Below are positions 12,180-24,685 of a stretch of 64,000 bases of DNA, in pieces (position 1 is the first letter of the stretch; every line of letters begins with the position of its first letter). A program made the position numbers and the translations under genes. The notes beneath the pieces are model-generated. The model ran no database searches. It was not told where the DNA came from and saw only the letters and a list, made by a program, of their open reading frames with translations. This DNA comes from Talaromyces rugulosus (Eukaryota > Ascomycota > Eurotiomycetes > Eurotiales > Trichocomaceae): NCBI RefSeq assembly GCF_013368755.1, contig NC_049561.1, positions 2,914,001 through 2,978,000 of the forward strand, given 5' to 3'.

Positions 12180-13859
12180 CTAACTCCGTCGTTTTAATCG
12201 CGCGTATAACCCTTCTGGCTTCACAAACCACCTGTTCTTCCCTGGGAGAATGTCGGCCTTCAACGGATCCCCATCCTTGGTCACAAATTCAATATTGAAA
12301 TCCCTCACCAACATTGGGACAACCTTGTTTATCTCCAGAAGAGAGATGTTCTTCCCAATACAGGTTCTAGCGCCAAGACCAAATGGCATGAAGAACTGCT
12401 CCATGGTCTTTAGCTTTTCGTTGTCGTCACTCAACCAACGATCAGGTCGATACTGATCAGCATCCTCCCCGTATATTTCCTTGTTTTGGTGTAGAACCCA
12501 ACTATTGCACCCAACGTTCGCCTGTACAAAGTTTATTTAGTTAGCGTTAGCACCGATTTGACTAATGAAAAGACATACCCCTTCTGGAAAAAATTGGCCA
12601 CATAATGTCAATCCACCTGGAGGAACTTGTCGCCACAGAGGCAATCCCACACCGGGATGCATTCGTAAAGCTTCCTTGATTGCAGCTTGTAAATAAGGCA
12701 AGCTTTGAACGTCTCGGAAACAAAATTGAGAGCTAGAATCCAAACCAGCATCACTTATTTCCTTTCGCACTCTTTCAAGACAAACAGGGTTGCGATAAAG
12801 ATAGAAGAGAACTGCGCTCAGGGTCAGAGAAGTTGTATCACTTCCTGCACCAACATTTGCGCCACAGGTAGTTTCTATATCCACGTCTGTAATGCCCCTT
12901 GTGTCCTCGGGGGCTCGTTGGGCCAGGATCATTTTTCTAACCATAGTCATTGGACCATTCTCAGAAACGTCCGATTTCTCTGTTTTAGCTTCCTTGACCT
13001 TTTTCTTGTTAAAAGTGTCGATAACTCCCGCTTCATGGCCTCCAACCATTGCAAGCAAGCGGAGAGCCAAGGGCTGCAGCCATAACAAAAGTCCCAGGAG
13101 ACTAGATGCTGTGAACCCGACGTCGAGAATCTGAATCAAATGCTGAATGTCTTCACCTTTATCGAGAAAACCAAAGCGCTCGCCGAACTATCCGGTCCAA
13201 TAATCGCCCAGTCAGAACGAAATTATTGCAGGTGGAGAAGGACGCCACAGGTCTGCACCTACACTGGCCACTCACTGTAATATGAGCAATCACGTCAAAT
13301 GCATAGCATTGCAGCCAATGAGGCAAGTCGATAGGCATTTTTTCCGAAGACAGTTCGTCAAACCTTTTTGTCAGAATGGAAATGCAATCATCTACATATG
13401 GCTCATACGACACAAGCGCTGACATAGAGTACATGGCTGCGACCGCCCGACGCATGATTGCATGACGTGCATGAAATCTCTCAGAAAACAAGTTTGTCTC
13501 TGGGCCAAGGCTCCAAGGAACATACCACTCACTCTTCTCCAGATGCGAACCGTGGCCGTAAATAATCTTCGTCGCATCCGGGTCGTTGATGCTAAAATAT
13601 GAAGGTGTGATTTGGACAATTTTTCCTATACCTTGGTTAAGGAAACGAAATCGGTTTAGAACGGAGGAAAATTAACTCTACCTTTTTCTTCATGCAGCTT
13701 TATGTTCGTCCAGTGGAAATCAGACTTTAAAATCTGCCAACAGTACCACAGATTCGTGTATCGAGCAATCCGCGGGCCAGGGATTCTTCGGCTCCATGAC
13801 AATTGCCTCGAAAGTAGGAAGACGAGGAAAACCCAAAATAGTACGAATGGCAAGATCAT
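12180..13859 (-). CDS. Cytochrome P450 monooxygenase, pisatin-demethylase-like
   Basis: Four exons (13682-13859, 13276-13631, 12579-13187, 12180-12521) give 494 aa. An N-terminal membrane anchor (ILPFVLFWVFLVFLL) is followed by the RRIPGPRIARYTNLWY hinge. The I-helix has AGSDTT (292-297), the K-helix EALR (350-353), and the haem loop PFGLGARTCIG with Cys435. These are all the residues a working P450 needs. The N-terminal half most resembles fungal E-class P450s of the pisatin demethylase type, which act on aromatic or phenylpropanoid compounds; this is by recollection of family pattern. Introns are 50, 88 and 57 bp. Its promoter is shared with the divergent regulator at 14429. Confidence 0.9.
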
Positions 13860-14428
13860 CTTAGATCAACTAATTGTTGTAAAGTTGCAGAAAGTTTTAT
13901 TTGCTATAGTACAAAGGTACATACATATATGAACGAAACAGATATATAAAGGCGGCAATCCGGAAGCCGGAACAAGCAGATCCGCCGGAAGAGCCTCTTT
14001 CCGATGGATCGTCATAGTACCACTACATATATACCATCAGATGTCGTTTCGAACGTATAGAAAAAGTGTCCACATCGGATCGGCTCCTCTTATTGTGCAG
14101 GATAGCGCGCAGATCATTCTCTCCACATTCCGACGTGTAGGTGAATCAGTCGTCCTCCCACTATAATACACCGCTAGTCGCTTGTTTTTGAATGTAGCAG
14201 ATTGTTGATGTATATATCTATAGAAATATATCAGAATTAGTTGTAGAATTGACGTATACGATAATTACCTATGTTGGAAATTAAAGTCGCGGACCGCTAG
14301 CCGCCCCTAAGGCCGCTATCTCCGAGTCTCGGCTTTTCAACCTTTTCTCGACCACGTCCTCTCTCTCTCCTCTTCCTCGGCTTAGATATCAGTATCACAA
14401 TCAGCCACTTACTATATTCGGACTAGAT
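13860..14428. promoter_or_regulatory. Divergent promoter between P450 and regulator
   Basis: 569 bp between divergent start codons. It is rich in CGG/CCG triplets, including three CCGGAA hexamers in direct orientation at 13960, 13967 and 13985. No exon-like frame is present. Confidence 0.5.
13960..13990. promoter_or_regulatory. Triple CCGGAA direct repeat
   Basis: CCGGAA occurs at 13960-13965, 13967-13972 and 13985-13990, all on the + strand. CGG half-sites in this density are typical of zinc-cluster regulator targets. Function is inferred only. Confidence 0.35.
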
Positions 14429-16025
14429 ATGCCATTTGAATTCATCGATAATAATAATTCTGCAATCGGCCATGCCGCGAGGAAGCGAATTCGTAGCCAC
14501 GCAGCCTTGGGAAAAAACGTCGGAAAGAAGATAGCTCGGCCATCGAGAAAAAACGCGCAAAGCCTGGGGTTCAAGGTCACGCCAAGTATCCCAAGCCATT
14601 CCAAGATTGTGCGGCAGCTAGATGATTCAGAAACCAACAAGGACCCAAAACCCGAGATCCATCGCCAACTCGGAGATGGCCTGTCGATCCTCCCTATTCC
14701 GGAAAGTTCGAAGAACTTCACCATCAGAGGTAAGCATGTCCAAAATCACTGTCTTCAATTAACTGATAATAATTGTATCTAAAGCCATCACATTTTTTTC
14801 TGGTCCACGCTTTGTGCCAACTTTGAATAATGCAATGGACCAGGCTAGTAATCATGGCGGAGTCTGGATGGGGCTTATGTTTCAAGATGAAGCTTGTACG
14901 TGTTGATATACTGCAACTAGCCTCCCTGGACAATTATGAACTCTCTAACACACCGCAGTCTTCCATTGCGCCTTAGCTTTATCTATCATTGTTTTCAATA
15001 ACTTGATGGTAGAGCCTAAAGACCCTTTGCAGGCTACACGTCACCTATCTCACACTTTCCGCCTAATTAACCAGAGGCTATCTGGGGGCGACGCAGTCAC
15101 AGACGCAACCATAGCGGTAGTACTGATGTTGACTCAATATGAACGTCACGACAATCAGCATAGGCGGGCTAAGGTTCATTTCGAAGGACTTGAACGGATG
15201 ATTGAGTTGCGAGGTGGGCTTTTCCAAGTGAGAGAAACCATGCCAATTTTAGCTTTGAAGATTATCAGGTACTATATCATAAATCTAAACTATTATGGAC
15301 TCAGAGCTGATATTAAAAATAGAGCTGATCTAGATTATTCCCTGCGTATGGGGACACCCACTCGGTTTAGTGGAGACATCTTGTATGGCCAGGAGACGAT
15401 TCTGGAGTCGTCAAACTATCCTAAGAAATACTTCCACGAGAGACGACTGCGTTGCTATAACTTTTTCAAAACCTTGAGCATTGATATTCAAAGCCTTTTG
15501 ATGGATATCAAGAATGTTGCTCAGCTGCTCAATAACGCAAATTGTGGGCAATTACCAAAGATTGACTGTGACGTATTTCACAAAACCACTTTACTGCTTG
15601 CGCATCGCCTCCTCAGTATCAGACCTATTAAAGACTCCCATACTCCAGTATGCGTCGAACATGCGATTCATTTGGGCTTAGTGGCGTTTTTGGTAACATT
15701 CATGCCGACACTCGACCGATCGATTCCCGACAACCCAGTTCTTTCCCAGTCGCTCCGGTCTATGATTGAAGGGTTCTTCTCCAGCCATCCGGAGGATGAA
15801 GAGGTTCGACTATGGCTATTGTTTATCGGAGCAGCATCCGTCTTCAGACCAGACGATGATGTCTGGCTTCTTCCTATGACAGCGCGGACGATGTCCACCA
15901 CGGGCCTTCGCACGTGGAAAGATGTCAACGATTTGCTTACCATATTTCCATGGGTTCATTCTTCTCACAGTGATGCAGCCCAAGCGCTCTGGCATAAATC
16001 GTCGTCTACGTCTCGAATATGTTGA
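14429..16025 (+). CDS. Fungal transcription-factor-like protein lacking a zinc cluster
   Basis: Three exons (14429-14729, 14785-14895, 14959-16025) give 492 aa. The N-terminus has the motif ARKRIRSHAALGKNVGKK, a basic segment found in a family of fungal-specific regulators (DUF3468 / Fungal_trans_2 type) often located in metabolite clusters. No Cys6 cluster is visible. The rest is alpha-helical, with PLQATRHLSHTFRLINQRL as a conserved block. It is divergent from the P450 and next to the SDR, so a pathway-regulator role is likely but inferred. Odd point: the frame ends at SSSTSRIC, while the +1 frame from about 15990 to 16101 continues with protein-like sequence (RLRLEYVEKWYNL), hinting at a late frameshift or base error. 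Confidence 0.75.
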
Positions 16026-16222
16026 AAAATGGTATAATCTATCATACGATGCCCAGGAATTGGCTGTCCTCGACCAAGCACTTGTCAATTCTCACTATTG
16101 ACTAAAACACCGCAATATACATGAAAGTTATTGTTGAAAGCATAGCTCGAGTCTTAGCCAATTCACAGCGCATGCAAAATTGAACTATTCGTAGACGACA
16201 GTGAACAACAGCTCAGCAGAAA

Positions 16223-17333
16223 TCATGCTTGTAGCATCTTGCTGACGCAACCAGGCTCAACAGCCTCCAGCTCTTTGGCAATACCGCCCCATACCCGCTT
16301 TTGCGCTTGTTGACCCTCTTCGTTTTCGAGCCAGCTTGGTAGTTGTCGCCTATTGATGACAATGCCATTAGAAAAGGTCCTTAAAGGGTCTTGTGATGCT
16401 ATCCCTGACTTACGTCGCGATTTCACAAGCAGCGAGGAGGCGCCCATGGCTCTCCTTTCCTGCAACAGCCCCATGAAGAAGCGTTCTGCTGCCATCCTCT
16501 GCTGTCCGCCCAAACTGCTTGTGTTGGACGGCAATTTGCTCTTTGAAAGCAGGCGGCGCGTTCCGGCTAAGATCTGTGATGCATAAGCCCGGACAGACAA
16601 CATTTAGGACCACCCCTGTGCGAGATACAGGAATCTGGGGTGCAATATATTTAACTGCCAGGATCTCCATCAGTTTGGACAATGGGTATCTGTGAAGATG
16701 AAATTAGTCTGGTTCAGCAAATCTGCTGGCATAGAATTTCCCGTACAGCATCAAAGTTACCATCGACTCGCCATCTGACTTTACTATCGGATCGTCTTTG
16801 ATCAAATTCCATTGCTCCTCAAAATCGAAGCCAACGCTACTCGAGATGATCGTGATATGAGGCAAGATGCCGAACTTTTTAGCATCATCGCTCAACTTTG
16901 GAAATATCAACGCTGCAAGAAGGAAGGTGCTCAGCACGTTGACTGTGATGGGCAGGGCATGCCCTTCAGCCAACACACGCTCGGACATTGCAACGGCCGC
17001 ATTCTCAATCAACGCATCGATGCGGTCCAGTTCCGTGATTGCTTTCTTCGCAAAGGCCTTGACAGAGTCATAACTGGACAGGTCGATTTTCCATACCTCG
17101 GCAACACCAGTCTTTTCTGTTGCACTTTCAATGCTTGTTTTCGCGGTCTCGCCGGCGTCGAGATTACGCACACCCATGATGACCTTTGCGGCGCCGACGG
17201 CCACCAGGTGTTTGGCAGCTTCCAGTCCCAGCCCGGTATTAGCACCGATTACGATGAAAGTCCCGCCAGAGCTATTTTCGGGTGTGACATGGAGAGGGAG
17301 ACCTCGACGCTGAGTTGGGACATCGGTAGACAT
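16223..17333 (-). CDS. Short-chain dehydrogenase/reductase (SDR)
   Basis: Three exons (16747-17333, 16414-16689, 16223-16349) give 329 aa. The cofactor loop is VIGANTGLG (Gly30, 34, 36), followed by VRNLDAGE, whose Arg suggests NADP(H) preference. NAAV replaces the classical NNAG. The catalytic residues are in ISSSVGF (Ser) and YPLSK (Tyr197, Lys201). The first intron (16690-16746) uses donor GTACGG, and the last exon matches the usual C-terminus of this SDR group (WLENEEGQQAQKRVW). It resembles fungal short-chain reductases that modify secondary metabolites; the substrate is unknown. It converges on the regulator gene and runs in the same direction as the oxoprolinase gene. Confidence 0.88.
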
Positions 17334-17974
17334 TTTGACGAAGGAAGTAGAAGGATGTGAAAGGGATGTGTCTGAAAGTTCGATTTTTTTGGATAATTTG
17401 AATAATTGGATATTTCTGGTATGTCTAGAGTATTTACTGGGAAGCTGAGAGGGTTTATATATCCTTTTCAGGTGCATACGTTTCTGATATTCATCGCTAC
17501 TGGCGGATTTAGCACTAAAACCCGAATATAACTGCATGTTGGCGTTCCCTCGATATCTCCATGGTGGCGAAGATCTGTCATGAACGGATGGATCCATGAA
17601 TAGGAGAGAGGTTTCCGAATGCGGACAGAACAGCTTGCCCCAGATCAATTCGTATTGGTACGTAGTATGATGCAGAAAACCGGGTATTCACATGCATGAT
17701 TGTCGGTGGGGCAAATTTCTGGCCAACCAGAGAGCGCCTTCCTGAAAAGGAATAGCTCTTTTTATTCATACTTCAACTTCACGATATATAATACTTAATT
17801 TGAATATCTCCACATCTAACAGGATCCGGATGTTCTTACTTAATACCGTCTAGGGACATGTTTTACGGAGAATATAAATTGTAAAATCCGAAAAGCAAAG
17901 CAAACTGTGACGTTAAACCCAAACAATGTACAGCTAATAGTTGATTTGAAATTGCCTTGATTCCTAAAAATTTA
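17334..17974. other. Intergenic (SDR promoter / oxoprolinase 3' end)
   Basis: 641 bp between two minus-strand genes; holds the SDR promoter and the 3' untranslated end of the oxoprolinase gene. An open frame continuous with the SDR extends to 17648 but shows no family similarity. Confidence 0.5.
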
Positions 17975-20900
17975 TCACTGAGCTGCTTCTGCTGCTGCAG
18001 TAAATGCATGTACACTTCCTCGTGGTTCGAATGCTTTATGTTGTGTTGAAGTTCCAGAATGCAATACTATATTTTCATCACTCGGGCTACCCCAAGCGCC
18101 GCCACCAGGCCTTAACCATATGTTAGCATTCTCTCGGCTTGCCAATGATTTCTTGGGCAGGGTTTTTCATGACTTACGTGTGAATGATGATACGTTCTCC
18201 AGGTTTCACGTCAAGTTCCATCTTGCCTCCAATGTTAATTGTCCGCTCCGACCCGTCGACTTCTTTCCTGATATACAGGTTCAGCCCCGGCTGGCCAGTT
18301 TCACCGCCTGCCATACCATAAGGACGAGTGACACGTCTTTCACTGAGCATTGATACCGATAGGGGAACTCTAAACTCGAGCTCTCGCACCGATCCGTCGC
18401 CACCGTTAAACTTGCCCTTTCCTCCAGAGCCAGTGCGAATTGAAAATTGTCGGAGAATGACTGGATATCTTAGCTCGTACACTTCAGCGTCTGTAATACG
18501 GGTATTGGTCATATGGCAATGGACCGCAGAGGTACCGTGCCAGGATGAACCAGCACCTGAGCCACCACAGATCGTTTCGCCAACGCCAAATCCAGGAACC
18601 TCGTTGCCATCTTTGTCCTGGCCACCCATCCCAAAGGATATGATATTGCAGCATCCATGGGACGCAGCACACGCACTAAAGGCACCCAGAACAACGTCCG
18701 TGATTCGTTGCGAAGTGATTGGGTTTCCTGCACATACAGCTGCCATGCCGGACGGGTTGAGAAGGGTCCCACTTGGAATGATCACATTGCAGGGTGCTAG
18801 ACAGCCCTGATTCAGGGGTATGTCTACATTTATCAAACACCGCAGCGAGTATATTATTGCCGAGTGGGCTATGGCCTTTGGTGCGTTCAAACAATTGAAA
18901 GTCTCACGGCCAGTGCCAGTGAAATCAAAGTCTGCCGAGCCTGTCTCCGTGTCTATCCGGACTTCTAGTCGAATCTCTGTTCCATCGTCCATGAAGTCGG
19001 AAAACTTCAAGGGTTTCCCTCCGGTAAGTTTTCCCACCTTCTTCAAATATTCGCGAACAGCGACTTCGGCATTGTCTTTGATACCATCCATATAGAAGTG
19101 CACAACCTTCAGAGAATTTTCCTCGACCAGACCGCGAAGGAGTTGTGCTCCCTTTTGATTTGCCGCAATTGCCGCCTTCAAGTCGGATACGTTGTCGTTC
19201 CATGTACGCGTGCCACTGCATCCTTGATATGAAGCCGGCTCATCATATAGAAACTTCCGCACAACATCTTCATTGAACTGATTTTCAGAGACAATTTTGA
19301 AGCCCATGGTCATAGCGCCCTCTTCGTAGAGCATTTTGCTGTTTGACGGCATAGATCCCGGCTGTATGCCTCCGATCTCAGCTATTCTCCCTGTCAGTAT
19401 CCAAGTCTGCGTATTCGAAAAAAGAAAAAGAAAATTGCTTGTGTTCTTACCATGGTGCCCTCTTGAAGCTACGTAGAATGTAATTTCTTTTCCATCGGCA
19501 TCCCAGACTGGTGTTATTATTGTGATATCCGGTAAATGTGTACCTCCTGCTAACGGGTGGTTGGTGCAGATGTGATCACCTGGTCGGAGTTTGCCTAGAT
19601 ATTTCTCATGTTGGTATCGAACGGCATACTCCATACCTGGTCATGGTCAGCAAAACTAATTCGTGCTCAAGTCCTCTAATTTTTCAGTTGCACTTACTAC
19701 CAAGATGAACTGGAACGTTGGGTGCATTGGCCACCAATTTTCCATCCGGAGAGAAGACAGCACATGAGAAATCAAGACGCTCTTTGATATTTGTTGACAC
19801 TGAAGTTTTCTGGAACATGCGACTCATCTGATCAGCCACCGACATGAAACGATAACCAAAAACAGAAAGACGAATGGGATCAACAACGAGAGTGGATTCT
19901 CCACTGTCTTCACGCTTCGTTTTCAGTGCGACGTTTAATATCACGTGTCGTGACAAGATTGTTGCCGTGGCATGTGGTTCGACGACAATTGTCTGGGTCT
20001 TGTCAATAATCATAGCCGGTCCGTTGATATGGTTTCCAGGCTTAAGGTTATCCAAAAAGAACACAGGAGTCTTGACATATCCGACACCGGAAAAGCAGAC
20101 AGTGGTAGAATCGTCTTGTGTATCTTTGCCGGTTGGTATCACACCTGCCGTCTTTAGTTCATCCTGAGGAGCTTCAGGTGGAACAGACAATGATTTTCCA
20201 ACACCACGAACTCGAACATCTTCGACTACAATAGCACGTCCAGGGAATGTAAATGAGAACTCTCGTTTATGTTCCCGTACGAAAGCCTCGGAAAAATCGC
20301 CGTCCTCGGGATCAAGGATCATCAATAAATTGTCCGTTCCCTGATAACGCAAATTTAGGTATACCTCATGATGAATTTGCGCTTTGGAGATGCCATCAGT
20401 CTCCAGTTCGCTTTGTACCTTGGCTTTGAGGACTTCGATGCGGTCCCGAAGAACGGACAACGACTTCTGATCAAGGACCCCTGAAGCCGGTTCTTGCGCT
20501 TCGTGAACAACATCAGCCAGTGCCATTCCGTATGCAGACAGAATAGACGAGTAGCGATGAACAATCACAGTTTTTATAGATAATGAAGAAGCAATAGCAC
20601 AAGCATGCTGGCCTCCGGCGCCCCCGAAGCAGGCCAGATTATGCGCAGAAGTTTCGTACCCACGGGCTTCGGTGAGTGCCCTAATTGGCTTCGCCATGGA
20701 TTCGTTTGCAACCTCAATAAACCCGAGGGCAATTTCTTCTGGTGATTTTGACTGGCCCGTTTCTTCATTGATTTGTCGCGCCAATTCTGTAAATTTCATT
20801 CTCGTAATCTCCACATCAAGTGGTTCATTCTCGTTAGGACCGAAGATCTTTGGAAAGTAATCGGGAAGAAGTCGTCCAAGAAACAGGTTGGCATCGGTTA

Positions 20901-22362
20901 CCGTGAGTGGTCCGCCCTTCCTATAGCAGGCAGGTCCAGGGTGCGCTCCGGCAGAGTCTGGACCCACTACAAAGAGCCCATGTCTCCAGAATAATATGCT
21001 GCCTCCTCCTGCGGCAACGGTGTTGATATCAAGCTGAGGTGCCATGATTGTCACGCCAGCAGTGGTGTTTTCAAAGGTGTGTTCAAATTTTCCGTCATAC
21101 CGTGATACATCTGTACTTGTACCCCCCATGTCAAATCTAGACACTGTTAACTCGGCTACATAATGTAAGCTTGAAAATAAACCTACCCTATAACCGGGGT
21201 GCCATCTGCAACATCGAAAGATGTTCGTGCATGCCCCACGACACCACCCGCAGGCCCAGAAAGGATAGCTCGGAGTCCAGAGAATCTGCAGATGTCAGTG
21301 GTGGACCAATAACAAATTTCGCCTTTATATCTCACTTTTCAAAGTTCACCAAACCACCATCACTTTGCATAAATTCGCAACGAGTGTCGCTGGAACGAAG
21401 GCCATCCTGAAAGCCCGAGCGGAATCCGTCAATATATCGTCGGATCACCGGGGTCAGATAGGCATCTGCGGTGGCTGAAGCACCTCGTGATGTCATCTTA
21501 ATCATAGGAAGGAGCTGGCTCGAAAGAGAAATACTAGGAAAGCCAACTTCCTTTGCAATGCGCTCAATAGCCAATTCATGGTCTTTGTGCCGTTAGTCTG
21601 AGCTGGTACGCCAAAATACTTATAGAGTGACTTACCTTGAAAGGTATAAGAATGGGCCAGAACAACAGCTATGGACCGATAGCCTTGATCATAAAGGCTT
21701 TGTAAATCGCTTCTAACCCTTTCCTCGTCCAACTTCTGTAGGACGCGTACTACCTCGCCGCTGACACCCCGAGTGAGGTTTGAATCTGTTTGTAAGGAAG
21801 CCTCAATTGCGTCGCGATCTGGTGCTGGGTTTTGCTGGTAATCTTCGATTGTCACTCGCTCATCGACCTCGACTACATTTTCATATAAAACATCGGGTCG
21901 CCGGATGTTGAGATCAAATAAATGAGGCCGTGACTGGTTGCCGATTCTCAGGGCATCTTTGAAGCCCTTTGTGATCAGAAGAGCGACTCGGTCACCCTTG
22001 CGTTCCAATAGCGCATTGGTAGCAACGGTGGTTCCCATGCGAATACTTACAGCGGAGAAGTCTGCAGTATGTAGCTTCTCGCTGCGTGGGAAACTTTTCC
22101 CCGTTGCTTGCTCGAGAATGCGCCTTATGCCCTCAATCGGAGCATCGGCATAATTGGACGGATCTTGAGATAGCAGTTTAACGACAATGTCATCCTTTCG
22201 GCCTTCGACAATCCCCAGGCAGTCGGTAAAAGTGCCACCTCGGTCTTGAGTCTCTTGTTAGTGAAAAGTATCTTTTGCACAGTCATTTCACAGGGACGAC
22301 AAACCGATTGCTATCTTGATCTTTAAGCCGTCAACTTCGGCATCTATTCTATGAGGAGCCAT
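17975..22362 (-). CDS. 5-oxoprolinase / hydantoinase, HyuA-HyuB fusion
   Basis: Cytosolic ATP-dependent enzyme that opens a cyclic amide (5-oxoproline to glutamate in the classical family, or hydantoin-type rings). Eight exons: 22305-22362, 21636-22244, 21336-21582, 21187-21285, 19698-21136, 19451-19636, 18178-19390, 17975-18110, coding 1328 aa, close to the usual near-1300. The ATPase (HyuA) half shows [50 protein letters not shown] and [15 protein letters not shown]. The HyuB half starts near VPVHLGSMEYAVR and has [35 protein letters not shown] and the terminal [11 protein letters not shown]. All hallmark motifs are intact. It is divergent from a Dal5-like permease with a 729 bp shared promoter, suggesting uptake coupled to ring opening. 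The precise cyclic substrate is not deducible. Confidence 0.9.
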
Positions 22363-23091
22363 GGTGACTTGTAGCGACTTCCGGCTGTATCAATCACACT
22401 ATCGCGAGTGCGCGAGGAAACGAGGTGTCACAGTCCGAATAATATATCTCCTCAGCAAAGGGCAATATCCATCACCTTTTTCTGTGATTGAGCCGTGTGT
22501 GCATCAGGCAGGTCGAGTCGAGAAATATCACTTTAAAGTAAAATCAGCCTCTGGGCTCGCCTCTACCAAAGACCAAGAGCAGCTTGGGCCATGCTGCGTG
22601 CCGGCAAACCGGCCGATGCATATCACGGTGGAGAAGCGGGGCCTGTCAAAGGCCAATTCGCCTCCCAGGAGTGTCGACAAGACAGAGAAAGGAATAGTGC
22701 GATAGGCTGGCGGGGTTTAGTGTAAGAGTCGGAAGATAAAAGTGTGGTCCAATGTCTCTAGCAGTCTCAAGCGATGTCGGATGGAGCTATCGACGGTGTG
22801 GGGAAAAGAGATAAGAGGAAGGAGCGTTCGCTCCGACCTTCCTGGAGCCCTGGTGGAGTCTGGTTTCCACGCCGCCCGATAACACGATTAAGCTTTGTCG
22901 CGACACCAACGAGCTACTACGAGTATGGCCAACTCTCGGACGAAGCAGGGCTCTCGATGTGATAATCCTGCTTGGAGCTTTATATGGCCGATGCTGTCTT
23001 CGCAAGTCCGAATCCTACAGCCGGTGCAGGATTCAACACAGGGCAGTCTTCACTTGCATTCATCTCGCTTCAATACAGTGAACCTTGCAAG
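22363..23091. promoter_or_regulatory. Shared promoter of oxoprolinase and permease
   Basis: 729 bp between divergent start codons. It contains four HGATAR sites (CGATAG 22700, AGATAA 22734 and 22809, CGATAA 22877), the core recognised by the nitrogen regulator AreA, and a CCG-N6-CGG everted repeat at 22601. Nitrogen-catabolite control is a reasonable inference; short GATA motifs also occur by chance. Confidence 0.5.
22601..22612. promoter_or_regulatory. CCG-N6-CGG everted repeat
   Basis: CCG and CGG half-sites separated by six bases, within a 5-bp-arm inverted repeat (GCCGG-CAAA-CCGGC, 22600-22613). The same half-site geometry occurs upstream of the FAD oxidase at 25243. Candidate zinc-cluster factor site. 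Confidence 0.35.
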
Positions 23092-24685
23092 ATGAACACT
23101 CCCAGTGAGAAGATGTCAGGTCTAAGCACTGAAGTTCCCAAAGACTCGGAAATCGCACAACCAGGAGAGGTTGTCGACAGCTCGCACCATAATCAGGACG
23201 TGGATGTTGCTGCCAAATTTTTGCAGGAGCTCGACCCGGCCATTCTGAGAGACCCCATCACACCGGCTGAGGCACGCAAGGTACTATGGAAGATCGACTT
23301 GATCATGATTCCGATGATCATGGTCACTGTGGTGTTGGCTGCTGTGGACAAGGTCATAATTTCCAATGCTGCGATTTACGGCATGAAAACCGATACTCAT
23401 TTGGTAGGTAACGAGTACTCCTGGGTTGGCTCTATATTCTACTTTGGATACTTGCTCGCCGAGTACCCAGCCGCCTTTCTCATCCAGAGATTTCCCATTG
23501 CCAAGTTCTATGCGGTTTGCATCATGGGCTGGGCAGTTCTCTTGTTTTGTACTGCCGCCACCAGTAACTTTGCCGGTCTGGCCACAACCCGGTTCATCAT
23601 GGGCATGCTCGAGTCTGTCGCTTTCCCAATCTCCAGCATCTTGACGGTCATGTGGTGGACGACTGATGAACAGCCGATCCGGCTAGCATTTTGGTTTAAC
23701 CAAGTAAGTTTGCTCGCTACTGCAAACAACCCATTACCTCTAACATGTGCAATAGCTGTCCTCTGTCTTCGCCGGTCTCGTGAGCTACGGTATTGGACAT
23801 ACAACAACAAGTCTCCATCCATGGCGCCTCTTGTTCCTCGTACTAGGGGCTTTTACCGTTATCTGGTCCATTGTAATGTACATATTTCTCCCTGATTCGC
23901 CTGTCAAATGCTGGTATATGTCGGATAGGGAGAAATACGTCTGTCTTGTGCGGGTTAAAGACAACAACACAGGGGTCGAGGACAAGAAGATCAAGCTCTA
24001 TCAAGTGCGCGAGTGTCTTTTAGATCCCAAGACGTGGCTACTCGCGTTGTTTTCATTGGCACAGAACATCCCCAATGGCGGACTGGTAACTTTTGCCTCC
24101 ATCATCGTTTCAGGGCTCGGCTACTCGTCGCTCATTACAACTGTGCTCGGAATTCCCACCGGTGTTCTAGCAACTGTCTGGCAGCTTTTACTTTCTTTTG
24201 TTGCATCTCGCTTCCGAAACACGCGTTGTCTAGTTATCGCTCTAGCCAATCTAGTGCCTATGATTTGCGCCATTCTGATGTGGAAATTGCCCAGAGAGAA
24301 CAAGAACGGCCTCTTGGCCTCATACTACGTCTTCTACACTTACTGGGGACCTTATGTGTTGTCGACCTCATTGCCAATGGCCAACACGAGCGGCCACTCA
24401 AAGAAGCTGACTATGAATGCCGTCTTCTTCATTGCCTACTGTGTTGGAAACATCATCGGGCCGCAACTGTTCCGCTCATCTGACGCTCCGACCTATTCTC
24501 ATGGTTACGAGGGTCTGCTGGCCTGTCTTGTTGTTGCAATCGTTTCAATTGTAGCCTATGGGATCTTGTGTCACTTTGAAAACAGGAAGCGAGACCGGGA
24601 ACAGCAGCACTCTACAGTGAGCGCAATAAACCCATTCTCAGACCAGACCGATAAGGAAAAGAGAGACTTTCGATATACCTATTGA
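23092..24685 (+). CDS. Dal5-like MFS permease (allantoate / organic anion family)
   Basis: Plasma-membrane symporter, two exons (23092-23703, 23756-24685), 513 aa. A hydrophilic N-terminus leads to ARKVLWKIDLIMIPMIM, the typical first helix of the anion:cation symporter (allantoate permease/nicotinate) family. About twelve hydrophobic segments follow, with FYFGYLLAEYPAAFLIQR and GPYVLSTSLPMANTSGHSKK as strong family segments. The intron join reads FNQ-LSSVFAGLVSYG. Family members import allantoate, ureidosuccinate, pantothenate, dipeptides or similar anions. Placement opposite the oxoprolinase suggests import of its substrate; this is inference. The start ATG at 23092 is chosen for the usual Ser/Glu-rich cytosolic N-terminus. 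Confidence 0.9.
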
